Part shown: positions 17,497 to 26,309 of the stretch, one piece after another
How positions within the stretch are numbered: the first letter of the stretch is position 1
Layout of the letters: each line of letters starts with the position of its first letter
NCBI GenBank assembly: GCA_002360495.1
Contig: DEQO01000055.1
Span: 95,905 to 159,904, forward strand
Direction of reading: 5' to 3'
DNA length: 64,000 nt
DNA from: Flavobacteriales bacterium UBA3364
GTDB taxonomy: Bacteria > Bacteroidota > Bacteroidia > Flavobacteriales_F > PHOS-HE28
Made by a program: the position numbers and the translations under genes
The notes under the pieces: model-generated
Databases searched by the model: none
What the model saw: the letters and a program-made list of their open reading frames with translations, nothing else
What the model was told of the DNA's origin: nothing

Positions 17497-18279
17497 ATGC
17501 CATTTGCAAACCTGCTCATCACCGACGCCGATGGTGTCCGCACCATCACCATCAACCGGCCGGACCAACTCAACGCGTTGAACCGCGTCACGATCAGCGA
17601 ATTGGACCAGGCCCTGAACGAGGCGGATGGGGATCGGGGCGTTCGTGTGCTCATCATTACCGGCAGTGGGGCCAAGGCCTTTGTGGCGGGTGCCGACATC
17701 AAGGAGTTCGCCCACTTCGCTGTTCCCGAAGGCAAGGCGTTGGCCGCCGATGGGCAGAAGAAGCTCTTCGATCACGTCGAGAACATGAGCAAGCCGATGA
17801 TCGCTGCCGTGAACGGCTTCGCGCTCGGCGGGGGATTGGAATTGGCCATGAGCTGTCATATCCGCGTCGCGAGCGATAACGCACGCATGGGTTTGCCGGA
17901 AGTATCGCTTGGCGTGATCCCCGGTTACGGCGGAACCCAACGGCTGGCCCGACTGGTCGGCAAAGGCAAGGCCATGGAGATGATCTTCACCGCGGGCATG
18001 ATCAAGGCCGACGAAGCCCTGCAATGGGGGCTCGTGAACCACGTTGTACCCCAGGACCAACTCCTGGCCAAATGCAACGAACTGGCCGCCGCGATCATGA
18101 AGAACAGCCCGACCGCATTGGCCGCAGCGATACGCGCCGTGAACGCCGGGTACGAACCGGGTGTTGACGGCATGCAGCGAGAGATCGAAGAGTTCGGCAA
18201 ATGCTTCGGCACCGCGGATTTCAAGGAAGGAACGAGTGCGTTCCTGGAGAAGAGGAAGGCGAATTTCACGGGGGCATAG
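17497..18279 (+). CDS. Enoyl-CoA hydratase/isomerase family protein (crotonase)
   Basis: 260 residues from the ATG at 17497. The oxyanion-hole segments are AGADIKEF (residues 64-71) and GFALGGGLELAM (107-118). Both glutamates used by true enoyl-CoA hydratases are present: Glu115 in GLELAM and Glu135 in GLPEVSLG. This favours hydration of trans-2-enoyl-CoA to 3-hydroxyacyl-CoA in fatty-acid oxidation or a related pathway. No other beta-oxidation genes are nearby, so the physiological substrate is open. Cytoplasmic. Confidence 0.92.
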   Translation: MPFANLLITDADGVRTITINRPDQLNALNRVTISELDQALNEADGDRGVRVLIITGSGAKAFVAGADIKEFAHFAVPEGKALAADGQKKLFDHVENMSKPMIAAVNGFALGGGLELAMSCHIRVASDNARMGLPEVSLGVIPGYGGTQRLARLVGKGKAMEMIFTAGMIKADEALQWGLVNHVVPQDQLLAKCNELAAAIMKNSPTALAAAIRAVNAGYEPGVDGMQREIEEFGKCFGTADFKEGTSAFLEKRKANFTGA

Positions 18280-18374
18280 AACGCGGATGACGCAGGTCGA
18301 ACGCGGATCAACGCAGATCGGAAAGGACATGGAATTATCTGCGCAATCATATTCATCAGCGTCATCAGCGTTCC
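18279..18374. repeat. Imperfect palindrome of repeated AACGCGGAT units
   Basis: The left arm 18279-18299 (GAACGCGGATGACGCAGGTCG) pairs with the right arm 18353-18373, matching at about 16 of 21 positions. Inside, a second copy of GAACGCGGAT begins at 18299, and ACGCAGAT at 18311-18318 pairs with ATCTGCGC at 18337-18344. The whole intergenic space between the crotonase and flippase genes is thus one folded unit. It looks like a dispersed palindromic (REP-like) element; it may also act as a terminator. Confidence 0.6.
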
Positions 18375-18381
18375 ATCGCCC

Positions 18382-19863
18382 GTGAGCGCCCTCCGCAAAC
18401 TCGCCGGCCAGACAGCCATCTACGGGCTCAGCAGCATCGTTGCGCGCTTCCTGAACTTCCTGTTGGTGCCGTTGTACACCAGCACCTTCGTGTTCGAGCC
18501 AGCGGAATATGGCGTTGTCACTTCGCTCTATTCGTGGACGGCCCTGCTCAACGTTGTGCTCACCTTCGGGATGGAGACCACCTACTTCCGCTTCGCGAAC
18601 AAGGACCATGTGAAGGACAACCCCGATGGCGGGCGGGTCCTGTACGCCACCGCTACGTGGGGCCTCTTCTTCCCTGCCCTTGCCTTCATGTTGTTGGGTG
18701 TATCATTCTCCGACCATATCGCGGAATGGTTGCGCTTCGGTGCGTACACGAGCGCAGTATTGATGCTCGTGCTGATCATCGGCATCGATGCCATCACCGC
18801 CATTCCCATGGCCCGATTGCGCCAGGAAGGACGCCCGTGGAAGTATGCCTTCATCAACATGCTCAGCGTCGGCGTGAACATCGGGCTGAGCGTATTCTTC
18901 CTGTTGTACTGTATGAAGCGGTACAACATGGGCGAGAGCAATGCGCTGATCGATGCGGTGTACGACCCATCGCTCGGGGTGGGCTATGTGTTCGTTATCA
19001 ACCTGGTGAGCACGGCCGTGAAGTTGCTCGTGCTGCTGCCCTCCTGGCCGTCGATCAAGGCGATGGACAAGGACCTGCTGCGTGCGATGATGGCGTTCGG
19101 CGCGCCGCTGATGATCGCCGGCCTCGCCGGCATGGTGAACGAGACCTTCGACCGCGTGATCCTGAAATACCTGTTGCCTGCGGACGTGGCGAACAGTGAG
19201 ATCGGGATCTACGGCGCGTGCTACAAACTCGCCGTGCTGATCACGCTCTTCATCCAGGCCTTCCGCATGGGCGCGGAGCCGTTCTTCTTCAGCCATGCGA
19301 AGGAGAAGAACAGCGCGGCCACCTTCGCCCGCATCATGAACATCTTCGTGGCGGTATGCATGGCCGCATTCCTGGTCGTGATGCTCTTCCTGGACCTCTT
19401 CAAGTGGTTCATCCCCAATCCGGCCTACCATGTGGGCCTCGGCGTGGTACCCATCCTGATGCTCGCCAATGTGTTCCTCGGCGTCTACTACAACCAGAGC
19501 GTTTGGTACAAGCTCACCGACCGGCCCCGCGTGGGCAGCACCATCAGCCTCATCGGTGCGGCCATCACCATCGTACTGCTCTTCGCGCTGATCCCGAACC
19601 TCGGCTACATGGGAGCCGCATGGACCACCCTGATCTGCTATGCGAGCATGGCCACCATCAGCTATGTCTGGGGCCAGCGGAACTACCCCATCCCGTACAA
19701 CGTGAGCAGAGTCCTGCTGTACATGGCCGGTGCTGTGTTCGTGTGGTGGGGCGTTGAACAGTTGTCCGTTGACGGGATGTTAGGCTATGCGGTCCGGGTG
19801 TCTGCTGTGTTACTCTTCGTTGCTTTCGTCTGGAGAACGGAGCGGCCGCTCACTGTTGTGTAG
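18382..19863 (+). CDS. Polysaccharide flippase (Wzx/MurJ-like, MOP superfamily)
   Basis: 493 residues, starting at GTG (18382). The N-terminus LRKLAGQTAIYGLSSIVARF is the typical beginning of Bacteroidota oligosaccharide flippases. About 14 hydrophobic segments spread over the whole length fit the MOP (MATE/PST) fold. It should move lipid-linked glycan units across the inner membrane. The downstream sugar nucleotidyltransferase gene may belong to the same theme. Whether the substrate is a surface polysaccharide, O-antigen or lipid II cannot be told from this sequence. Confidence 0.88.
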   Translation: MSALRKLAGQTAIYGLSSIVARFLNFLLVPLYTSTFVFEPAEYGVVTSLYSWTALLNVVLTFGMETTYFRFANKDHVKDNPDGGRVLYATATWGLFFPALAFMLLGVSFSDHIAEWLRFGAYTSAVLMLVLIIGIDAITAIPMARLRQEGRPWKYAFINMLSVGVNIGLSVFFLLYCMKRYNMGESNALIDAVYDPSLGVGYVFVINLVSTAVKLLVLLPSWPSIKAMDKDLLRAMMAFGAPLMIAGLAGMVNETFDRVILKYLLPADVANSEIGIYGACYKLAVLITLFIQAFRMGAEPFFFSHAKEKNSAATFARIMNIFVAVCMAAFLVVMLFLDLFKWFIPNPAYHVGLGVVPILMLANVFLGVYYNQSVWYKLTDRPRVGSTISLIGAAITIVLLFALIPNLGYMGAAWTTLICYASMATISYVWGQRNYPIPYNVSRVLLYMAGAVFVWWGVEQLSVDGMLGYAVRVSAVLLFVAFVWRTERPLTVV

Positions 19864-19887
19864 CACGCAATTGTTAGCTTGGCTAGC

Positions 19888-20529
19888 ATGAAGTATCCGT
19901 TCGTGTTGGCCCTGACCTTGTGTTCCGGTATTGCCTCGGCACAGATCTTCACTGTTTCGATAACGGACGAGCATTCTTCGAAGGTCAAAGGCGACCCTGC
20001 CACAGAAGACCTGTATGACTTTCTTGATGTGAACCGCTATACGGCTGCATTCAAAATGCCGGACAAGAAGAAGCACGAAGTGGTCGTGGTGATGAAGTCC
20101 GTTTACAAGGACAGCATCGCATCCATCGACACACTGCTGAACACGGTGCCATGGCAGAAGAAGGTCGTTGGTGGTTTTCCATGGGACCCGAAGGAAGGTG
20201 CTTTGTTCCTGGCCCAGCGGATCGACTCTACGCACATGCGCGTCCGTTTCAAGTTCTGGATGTTAGCCGATAAGACCATCGAACTTCCATGGCCGAACCA
20301 CGGATACCTGTTGGACGAGGGCATTCGTTCCGGTGGAAAATACGTGACCATGGAACTCGGGAAGCCCATGCCCATCATGGTCCTGACGCAGCCCTATCCG
20401 GACCCGCCGCCGCCGAAGGAGGCGGTGATGTATCGGTATTGCTTCGGTAGTGATGAACCTCCCGAGCAATGGCCTGCCAAGTACGGCGTAGAGCATCTGT
20501 TCGTCTTCGAGTTGACGGTGCTCCCCTGA
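19888..20529 (+). CDS. Small secreted protein of unknown function
   Basis: 213 residues from the ATG at 19888; a TTG three codons upstream is the only alternative. A Sec signal peptide (MKYPFVLALTLCSGIASA, cleavage before Q) is clear. The mature part is rich in charged residues, has the segment YPDPPPPKEAVMYRYCFG near the end, and lacks a T9SS domain. I do not recognise a family. A -7-like TAGCTTGG at 19875-19882 lies just before the start, so it is probably transcribed alone. It is probably periplasmic. Confidence 0.7.
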   Translation: MKYPFVLALTLCSGIASAQIFTVSITDEHSSKVKGDPATEDLYDFLDVNRYTAAFKMPDKKKHEVVVVMKSVYKDSIASIDTLLNTVPWQKKVVGGFPWDPKEGALFLAQRIDSTHMRVRFKFWMLADKTIELPWPNHGYLLDEGIRSGGKYVTMELGKPMPIMVLTQPYPDPPPPKEAVMYRYCFGSDEPPEQWPAKYGVEHLFVFELTVLP

Positions 20530-20607
20530 GGGCATCTCTTGAACAGGTGTTGAAGACTTCGGTGGTCGACCGGCGAGGTGCGGCCGTTGCGTCGCGACCT
20601 TTGCCCC

Positions 20608-21063
20608 ATGACGCTCATCGCCGCAGACCTCTCGGTCCGCATCACCAACAAGGGCCGGCACCAGCTGCCCAACTACGCCACGGAGCACAGCGCTGGCATG
20701 GACCTCCGGGCCAACCTGGACGCTTCGATCACCCTGGCCCCCGGCCAGCGCGCGCTGATCCCGACCGGGCTGTTCCTGGAACTTCCGGAAGGTACCGAAG
20801 CCCAAGTGCGACCAAGGAGTGGGCTGGCCTTCAAGCACGGTGTCACCGTTTTGAACGCGCCGGGCACGATCGACGCAGACTATCGGGGCGAAGTGGGTGT
20901 GCTGTTGATCAACCACGGCCAGGAGCCCTTCGAGGTGAAGGACGGCGAGCGTGTGGCCCAACTGGTCATCGCCCGTTATCTCAGGGTAACTTTCGAGGAA
21001 AGTGCGGACCTTCGCGCCACTGAACGAGGAGCGGGCGGCTTCGGACATACCGGCACCAACTGA
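20608..21063 (+). CDS. dut: dUTP diphosphatase
   Basis: 151 residues from the ATG at 20608. All five trimeric dUTPase motifs are visible. Motif 1 is AGMDLRA, motif 2 is RPRSGLA, motif 3 is GTIDADYRGE with the catalytic Asp and uracil-binding Tyr, motif 4 is DGERVAQLVI, and the glycine-rich motif 5 is RGAGGFGHTG. It hydrolyses dUTP to dUMP and pyrophosphate, keeping uracil out of DNA and supplying dTMP synthesis. A GACCTTTG element ends 4 nt before the start codon, suggesting a nearly leaderless mRNA. Confidence 0.97.
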   Translation: MTLIAADLSVRITNKGRHQLPNYATEHSAGMDLRANLDASITLAPGQRALIPTGLFLELPEGTEAQVRPRSGLAFKHGVTVLNAPGTIDADYRGEVGVLLINHGQEPFEVKDGERVAQLVIARYLRVTFEESADLRATERGAGGFGHTGTN

Positions 21064-21095
21064 AGACCTCGGCAGCAAACGAACAAAAGACCATT

Positions 21096-21171
21096 CGCCC
21101 CAGAGGCATACCGAAACACGGAACGACGCTTGATGGCATCGAACTCTGTGCCTCCGTGCCTCTGTGGTGAA
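21096..21171. repeat. Imperfect palindrome with CAGAGGCA/TGCCTCTG arms
   Basis: CAGAGGCA at 21101-21108 pairs with TGCCTCTG at 21157-21164, and weaker complementarity extends on both sides. The right half contains CTCTGTGCCTCCGTGCC (21144-21160), a sequence style I recall as a dispersed intergenic element in several bacterial genomes. It fills the gap between dut and the nucleotidyltransferase gene and ends about 12 nt before the latter's start, so it could affect translation. Confidence 0.5.
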
Positions 21172-21182
21172 CTTCGCATCGA

Positions 21183-22190
21183 ATGAAGATCATCGTCCCC
21201 ATGGCGGGTATGGGCAAGCGGATGCGTCCGCATACCCACACCACCGCCAAGCCCCTGCTGCCCATCGCCGGCAAGCCCATTGTACAACGTCTTGTGGAGG
21301 ACCTGGCCGCCGTGGCCGGTGAAGCCGTGGAGGAAGTGGCCTTCATCGTCCACCCCAGCTTCGGCAAGAAGGTGGAGGAAGAGCTGGTCGCCATCGCGAA
21401 AGCCATCGGCAGCAAAGGCACCATCCACTACCAGAAGGAAGCCCTCGGCACAGCCCACGCCATCCTCTGCGCCCAAAGCGCGCTGAACGGCCGTGTGATC
21501 GTGGCCTTCGCCGATACGCTCTTCCGCGCCCAGTTGAAACTGGACAAGGACTGCGACGGCGTGATCTGGGTGAACAAGGTCGACGACCCCAAGCCCTTCG
21601 GTGTGGTGAAGCTCGACGACAAAGGCATCATCACCGAGTTCGTGGAGAAGCCCCAGACCTTCGTGAGCGACCTCGCCATCATCGGCATCTACTACTTCGC
21701 CGACGGCGAATACCTGCGCAAGGAGATGCAGTTTTTGATCGACAACGACATCAAGGACAAAGGCGAGTACCAGCTCACCAACGCCATGGAGAACATGAAA
21801 CGGAAAGGTGCTCGTTTCAAGGCCGGCAGCGTGGATGTTTGGATGGATTGCGGGAACAAGAACGCCATGGTGGACACCAACACCAAGGTGCTCGGTTTCC
21901 TCAAGGGCGACAAGAACCTCGTGAGCACTTCCTTGAAGACGGAGAACAGCGTGGTGATCGGACCTTGCTTCATCGGCGAGAACGTTTCACTGGTGAACAG
22001 CATCGTCGGTCCGAACGTTTCCATCGAGAGCGGAGCGGTCGTTTCCGGCAGCGTTGTGAAGAATTCGATCCTGCGCGGTAATACGCGTGTACAGGACTGC
22101 GTGATGGACAACAGCATGATCGGTGAGCGCGCCAGCGTGAAGGGCATGGCCCTTGATCTGAGCATCAGCGACGACAGCACCTTCGGATGA
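21183..22190 (+). CDS. Sugar-1-phosphate nucleotidyltransferase with left-handed beta-helix tail
   Basis: 335 residues. The N-terminal GT-A-like domain starts with IIVPMAGMGKRMRPHTHTTA and PLLPIAGKPI, the nucleotide-binding signature of glucose-1-phosphate thymidylyl/uridylyltransferase-like enzymes. The product-side motifs are VAFADTLF and VEKPQT. From about residue 250 there are hexapeptide-like turns (VIGPCFIGENVSLVNSIVG) forming a beta-helix. It makes an NDP-sugar, probably for cell-surface glycans. The exact sugar and nucleotide are not decided by these motifs. Its stop overlaps the next start as ATGA. Confidence 0.88.
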   Translation: MKIIVPMAGMGKRMRPHTHTTAKPLLPIAGKPIVQRLVEDLAAVAGEAVEEVAFIVHPSFGKKVEEELVAIAKAIGSKGTIHYQKEALGTAHAILCAQSALNGRVIVAFADTLFRAQLKLDKDCDGVIWVNKVDDPKPFGVVKLDDKGIITEFVEKPQTFVSDLAIIGIYYFADGEYLRKEMQFLIDNDIKDKGEYQLTNAMENMKRKGARFKAGSVDVWMDCGNKNAMVDTNTKVLGFLKGDKNLVSTSLKTENSVVIGPCFIGENVSLVNSIVGPNVSIESGAVVSGSVVKNSILRGNTRVQDCVMDNSMIGERASVKGMALDLSISDDSTFG

Positions 22191-24016
22191 AGCAACTCCC
22201 CTCCTTTCCGGTGAGCGCGACCGCTCCACGTGGTCCGCGGATCCCGGGGGGTATGCCCTTGCTTTTCGCCCTGCCGTTGATATGGTCCATTATGGCTTGC
22301 AGCGGCGCGAAACCCGTTGCGGACAGGCCGGTGACCATCGACCCCGAATCGGGCGCGCCCATCGATCCCGCTGCCGACAAGCGTGCCGAGACGATGCGCC
22401 TCTTCATGGAAGCCACGCAAGCACGGCTTGCCGGACAAGGCGCCAAAGCGATCCAGCTCTTCCAGCAGTGCCTTAAGCTGGATCCCACGAATGCTGCGGC
22501 CATGTTCGAGGTGGCCAAGCTCTACCACCAGGCACAGGACTTCCCCAAAGCGCTGGACCATGCCAAGCGTGCCGTCGATGCGGACAAGGAGAACATCTGG
22601 TACCGTTTCCTGTTGGCCGACCTCTACCAGCAGAACGGCCAGGTGGGCGATGCCACCAAGGTGTACCAGGACATCGTGGCGAAATGGCCCGAGCGGTACG
22701 AGGTCTATTTCGATCTGGCGAACATGCTCGCCTATGGTGGGAGGGTCGATGATGCGATCAAGGTCTACGGCGAACTCGAGAAACGCTTCGGACTGAGCGA
22801 GGACCTGATCATGCAGGAGTTCGGCATGCTCAGCGAAAGCGGTCGGCACACCGAAGCCGAGGCCCTGGTGAAGCGCGCCATCGCGGCGCACCCCGGTGAT
22901 CCGCAGTACGAAGGGCTCCTGGCCGAGGTGTACGACCAGCAAGGCGAGCATGAGAAAGCACTGGAGCAGTACAAGAAGACGCTGGAGCTGGACCCCGGCA
23001 ACAGCATGCTGCGCATCGCCCTGGCCGAGCACTACTACTCCACCGGCAAGATGGACGAGGCGTACCATGAGCTCGGACAGGCCTTCCTGGATCCCGATCT
23101 GGACATCGATGCCAAGATGCAGGTGCTCATCGGCTTCTTCGAGATGACCGAACGCGAAGGCGAGAAGGAGACCGATCGCCCCGACCTGATCCGCCGTTCG
23201 TACGAGTTGATCGAAGCACTGGAGAAGGCGCATCCGGAGAGCGGGAAGCCGCACACCATCCATGGTGATTTCCTGCTGCGCGATGGCAAGATCGCCGAAG
23301 CACGCGACCAGTTCCGCGAAGCGTTGCGGACCGAAAAGGAACGTTTCCCGATCCACCTGCAGCTGTTGCAACTGGACCTCCAATTGCGCGACCACGCCGC
23401 ATTGCACACCGACGCGGAAGAGGCCATCAGCCTGTTCCCCACCGTGCCCGAACCCTATCTCTACAACGGTATCGCGCTATCGCAACTCGGCAGACACGAC
23501 GAGGCGATCGAGACCTTGATCACCGGTCGTGATGTGGTGGTGGACAATCCACAGCTGCAAGCCCAGTTCTGGAGCAGCCTGGGGGATGCTTACAACGAAG
23601 CCGAGCGCTTCACCGATTCCGACAAGGCCTATGACAAGGCCCTCTCGCTCGAACCCGACAACGCCGGCACGCTCAACAACTACGCATACTACTTGAGCCT
23701 GCGCAATGAGCAACTGGAAAAGGCCGAACGCATGAGCAAGCGCTCCCTCGAGATCTCTCCCGGGGCGGCCACATACATGGATACGTATGCCTGGGTGCTC
23801 TTCCGGATGCGCAAATACGCCGACGCACGTGTGTGGATCGAGAAAGCACTCGCCACCGGCGAGCCCGATGGCACCGTTGTGGAGCACTACGGTGATATCC
23901 TCTTCGAGTTGGGCGATAAGAGCGGTGCCACGGAACAGTGGCGCAAGGCGAAGGTGCTGGGCGGTGGAAGCGATGCGCTCGACCGCAAGATCAACGAAGG
24001 CGCCCGCGTGGAATGA
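22187..24016 (+). CDS. TPR repeat lipoprotein
   Basis: 609 residues beginning at the ATGA overlap. A lipobox IMAC (Cys38) follows a hydrophobic stretch. An internal ATG at residue 23 (22253) would give a more usual signal length and is a real alternative. The rest is a chain of roughly a dozen TPR units, for example AAMFEVAKLYHQAQDFPKAL and YEGLLAEVYDQQGEHEKALEQ. Such lipoproteins are scaffolds, probably anchored in the outer membrane with the repeats in the periplasm. In Bacteroidota it sits between nucleotidyltransferase and DUF4292 genes, so a role in envelope assembly is plausible. No direct function is known to me. Confidence 0.85.
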   Translation: MKQLPSFPVSATAPRGPRIPGGMPLLFALPLIWSIMACSGAKPVADRPVTIDPESGAPIDPAADKRAETMRLFMEATQARLAGQGAKAIQLFQQCLKLDPTNAAAMFEVAKLYHQAQDFPKALDHAKRAVDADKENIWYRFLLADLYQQNGQVGDATKVYQDIVAKWPERYEVYFDLANMLAYGGRVDDAIKVYGELEKRFGLSEDLIMQEFGMLSESGRHTEAEALVKRAIAAHPGDPQYEGLLAEVYDQQGEHEKALEQYKKTLELDPGNSMLRIALAEHYYSTGKMDEAYHELGQAFLDPDLDIDAKMQVLIGFFEMTEREGEKETDRPDLIRRSYELIEALEKAHPESGKPHTIHGDFLLRDGKIAEARDQFREALRTEKERFPIHLQLLQLDLQLRDHAALHTDAEEAISLFPTVPEPYLYNGIALSQLGRHDEAIETLITGRDVVVDNPQLQAQFWSSLGDAYNEAERFTDSDKAYDKALSLEPDNAGTLNNYAYYLSLRNEQLEKAERMSKRSLEISPGAATYMDTYAWVLFRMRKYADARVWIEKALATGEPDGTVVEHYGDILFELGDKSGATEQWRKAKVLGGGSDALDRKINEGARVE

Positions 24017-24903
24017 ACTTCGGGGGCAAAGCGTTGCTGCTGCTGGCGCTCCTTTCGGCAGCCGCGTGCAAACCACGGCGGACGACCGTCAACCCGAACC
24101 GTGAGCTGCCGGTGCGCTCCGCGGAAAAGTTGCTGGAGCGGCTGCTCGCGAACGACACCGCGACGATCCGCTATTATTCCGCAAAGGCCAATGTGGACCT
24201 TGAACTACCCGAGGGCGGCAAGAGCTTCAAGGCACAGGTGCGGTCCGTACAGGACAGCGCCGCGTGGGTGAGCATCGTGCCCGCACTTGGCATTGAAGTG
24301 GCCCGTGTTCTTTTGACCCCCGACAGCCTGAAGTTGATGGACAAGGTGAACGACCAGTACTTCGCGGGCGATACCGCCGCGGCCCGCGCCAAGTTCGGCC
24401 TGCAGCCCAGCCTTGCCCTCCTGCAGCAAGCCCTGCTGGGACGGCCGATCGGCCTGGTGCCCACCGAGAAATACAGGTCCGATCGCGAACTGGGCATGTA
24501 CGTGCTCACCAGCAAGGAGAAACGCAGGTTCGTCCGCGCGGCAGAGGACATCAGCCCCGGCGATACGCTCGCACGCGACCGTGACATGAAGGAGAAGCGC
24601 CTGGAACGTACCCTGCGCAAGGCCGAGGAAAAGGAGGCGGTGGTGCTCCGGTACTGGATCGAACCGGACAGTTTCCGGGTGGCGCGCGTACAGATCTCCG
24701 ACCTGGTACACGATAGGTCCGCCGATGTGCGTTATGAAATGCGCGGCGGACCCGAAGAACACCACCTGCCCACCCGCATCAGCATCACCTTGACCGAGCC
24801 CGGCAAACAAGCCACGGGGTCCCTGGAGCTCTCCCGCATCGAAGTGGAAGGCCCGCTGCAGCTGAATTTCAGGATACCGGAGAAATTCACCCCCATGCCC
24901 TGA
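24013..24903 (+). CDS. DUF4292 family lipoprotein
   Basis: 296 residues from the ATG at 24013, overlapping the previous stop by 4 bp. The lipobox is SAAAC with Cys19. The mature part resembles DUF4292, a LolA/LolB-like beta fold seen in Bacteroidota: IRYYSAKANVDLELPEGGKSF, a segment SWVSIVPALGIEVAR-like around residues 82-97, and a C-terminal PTRISITLTEPGK strand pair. A role in lipoprotein or lipid transport through the periplasm is a guess from the fold. It is co-transcribed with the genes on both sides. Confidence 0.8.
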   Translation: MNFGGKALLLLALLSAAACKPRRTTVNPNRELPVRSAEKLLERLLANDTATIRYYSAKANVDLELPEGGKSFKAQVRSVQDSAAWVSIVPALGIEVARVLLTPDSLKLMDKVNDQYFAGDTAAARAKFGLQPSLALLQQALLGRPIGLVPTEKYRSDRELGMYVLTSKEKRRFVRAAEDISPGDTLARDRDMKEKRLERTLRKAEEKEAVVLRYWIEPDSFRVARVQISDLVHDRSADVRYEMRGGPEEHHLPTRISITLTEPGKQATGSLELSRIEVEGPLQLNFRIPEKFTPMP

Positions 24904-26132
24904 TGCCGATGACGACGCCAAGGACCGTGCTCTTCCTGCTCTGCCTCTGCGGCGCTATCGCCTCCGATGCACAAGGGAAGAAGGAACTGGAGAAGAAGCG
25001 GAACGCCCTGGACAAGCAGATCCGCACCACCACCGCGCTGATCGACCAGGCACGCAAGGAACAGCGTGTCACACAGGAACAACTGCAGTTGCTCGAAAGC
25101 CAGATCGCCGCGCGCGAGCAGCTGATCCACACCATGAACAGCGAGCTGCACCGCGTGGACCAGCGCATCGCGGAGGATGTGGAACTCGTAGCTTCCTTGA
25201 AGAACGACCTCGTGGACCTGAAGGAAGAATACGGGCGCATGCTGCAATTCGCCTACCGCAACCGGAATTCGTACGACCGTATGAGCTACCTCTTCGCGGC
25301 CACCAGTTTCCAGCAGGCCTATCGCCGCTCGCGTTACCTGGCCCAGATCGCGGAACAACGCACCCGGCAAGCCGCCTTGATCGAGGAGACGCGCGCCACC
25401 ATCGACGCTCGCCTGGCCGGATTGAAGGAGCAGCGCGAGGAGAAGAACAAGCTGGTGGGTCAACAACTGGCCGAGAAGCAGCGGTTGAGCAGCGATCGCA
25501 ATGGCCAGCAGACCACCCTTTCCACCTTGAAGAAGGAAGAGGGCCGCCTGAAAGAAACGCAACGCAAACAGGAGAGCCAGCGACGCGATATCGACGCTGC
25601 GATCCGCAAGGCCATCGAGAACGAGCTGAAGCCCAAGACCACGACCGGTGCCAAACCGGGCGCACCGGCCAAACTGGACCTGAGCCTGACACCCGAAGCC
25701 AAGGAGCTCAATGCCGATTTCGAGAAGAACAAGGGTAAACTTCCCTGGCCCGTCGAGAAGGGCGTGATCACCAGCCGCTTCGGCAAGCAACCGCATCCGG
25801 TGTTGAAAGGCATCGTGATCGAGAACAACGGCATCGACATAACCACCGAGAAGAACGCACAGGTGCGCGCCCTGTTCCGCGGCGAAGTGAGCGGCGTGAT
25901 CGTGATCCCCGGCGCAGGCAAGGCCGTGATCGTGAGCCACGGCATTTACCGCACGGTCTACAGCAACTTGCGGGAAGTGAACGTGTCCAAAGGCCAGAAG
26001 GTGGAGACCAAAGGCGCGGTGGGAACGGTGCTTACCGACGACAACGGCTCGGTGGCCCACGTGGAGCTGTGGAAGATCACGGCGGACGGCCTGGTGAAGG
26101 TCGACCCAGGGCCCTGGTTGTTCAGGGACTAA
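24903..26132 (+). CDS. envC: EnvC-like murein hydrolase activator (degenerate LytM domain)
   Basis: 409 residues; the start overlaps the DUF4292 stop by 1 bp (TGATG). A signal peptide (cleavage near SDAQG) is followed by a long coiled coil (about 24-240) and a C-terminal LytM domain (about 285-405). The zinc ligands are incomplete. The HxxxD motif reads NNGIDI, so the His is replaced by Asn. HxH reads VAHVELW, so the first His is missing. This is the pattern of EnvC, which activates cell-separation amidases rather than cutting peptidoglycan. No such amidase gene is nearby. The symbol is by analogy. Confidence 0.85.
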   Translation: MPMTTPRTVLFLLCLCGAIASDAQGKKELEKKRNALDKQIRTTTALIDQARKEQRVTQEQLQLLESQIAAREQLIHTMNSELHRVDQRIAEDVELVASLKNDLVDLKEEYGRMLQFAYRNRNSYDRMSYLFAATSFQQAYRRSRYLAQIAEQRTRQAALIEETRATIDARLAGLKEQREEKNKLVGQQLAEKQRLSSDRNGQQTTLSTLKKEEGRLKETQRKQESQRRDIDAAIRKAIENELKPKTTTGAKPGAPAKLDLSLTPEAKELNADFEKNKGKLPWPVEKGVITSRFGKQPHPVLKGIVIENNGIDITTEKNAQVRALFRGEVSGVIVIPGAGKAVIVSHGIYRTVYSNLREVNVSKGQKVETKGAVGTVLTDDNGSVAHVELWKITADGLVKVDPGPWLFRD

Positions 26133-26257
26133 TTCGGCACCCCGCTGCGTTTCCGCAAATGTGATCCGCTGGCGCTTCGCCTGAACGATCAGCAGAAATG
26201 TCACTCATGGACGGGATCAGGAGTGTACATCCGCGCACAAGATCCGTACCACACCCA

Positions 26258-26290
26258 TTTGTAAAACCGGGCTACATGGCGCTAAGTTCA
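26258..26290 (+). promoter_or_regulatory. Bacteroidota-type promoter (-33 TTTG, -7 TAAGTTCA)
   Basis: TTTG at 26258-26261 and TAAGTTCA at 26283-26290 are 21 nt apart, which fits the spacing I know for Bacteroidota sigma-A promoters. The -7 element ends 19 nt before the ATG at 26310. This is the best -33/-7 pair I found in the window. Confidence 0.55.
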
Positions 26291-26309
26291 CCATCCGAAC
26301 CGCCACAAC

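Noticed and set aside
17437..18609. A 390-codon minus-strand frame over the crotonase gene and the palindromic spacer
   Set aside because: The plus-strand crotonase has all catalytic motifs, and the minus frame crosses the palindrome.
21692..23407. A 571-codon minus-strand frame opposite the nucleotidyltransferase and TPR genes
   Set aside because: It is an antisense shadow caused by high G+C and codon bias; the plus-strand genes show full motifs.
24732..26204. A 490-codon minus-strand frame opposite the EnvC-like gene
   Set aside because: Shadow of the coiled-coil gene; the translation is Leu/His/Gln-rich and unlike any protein.
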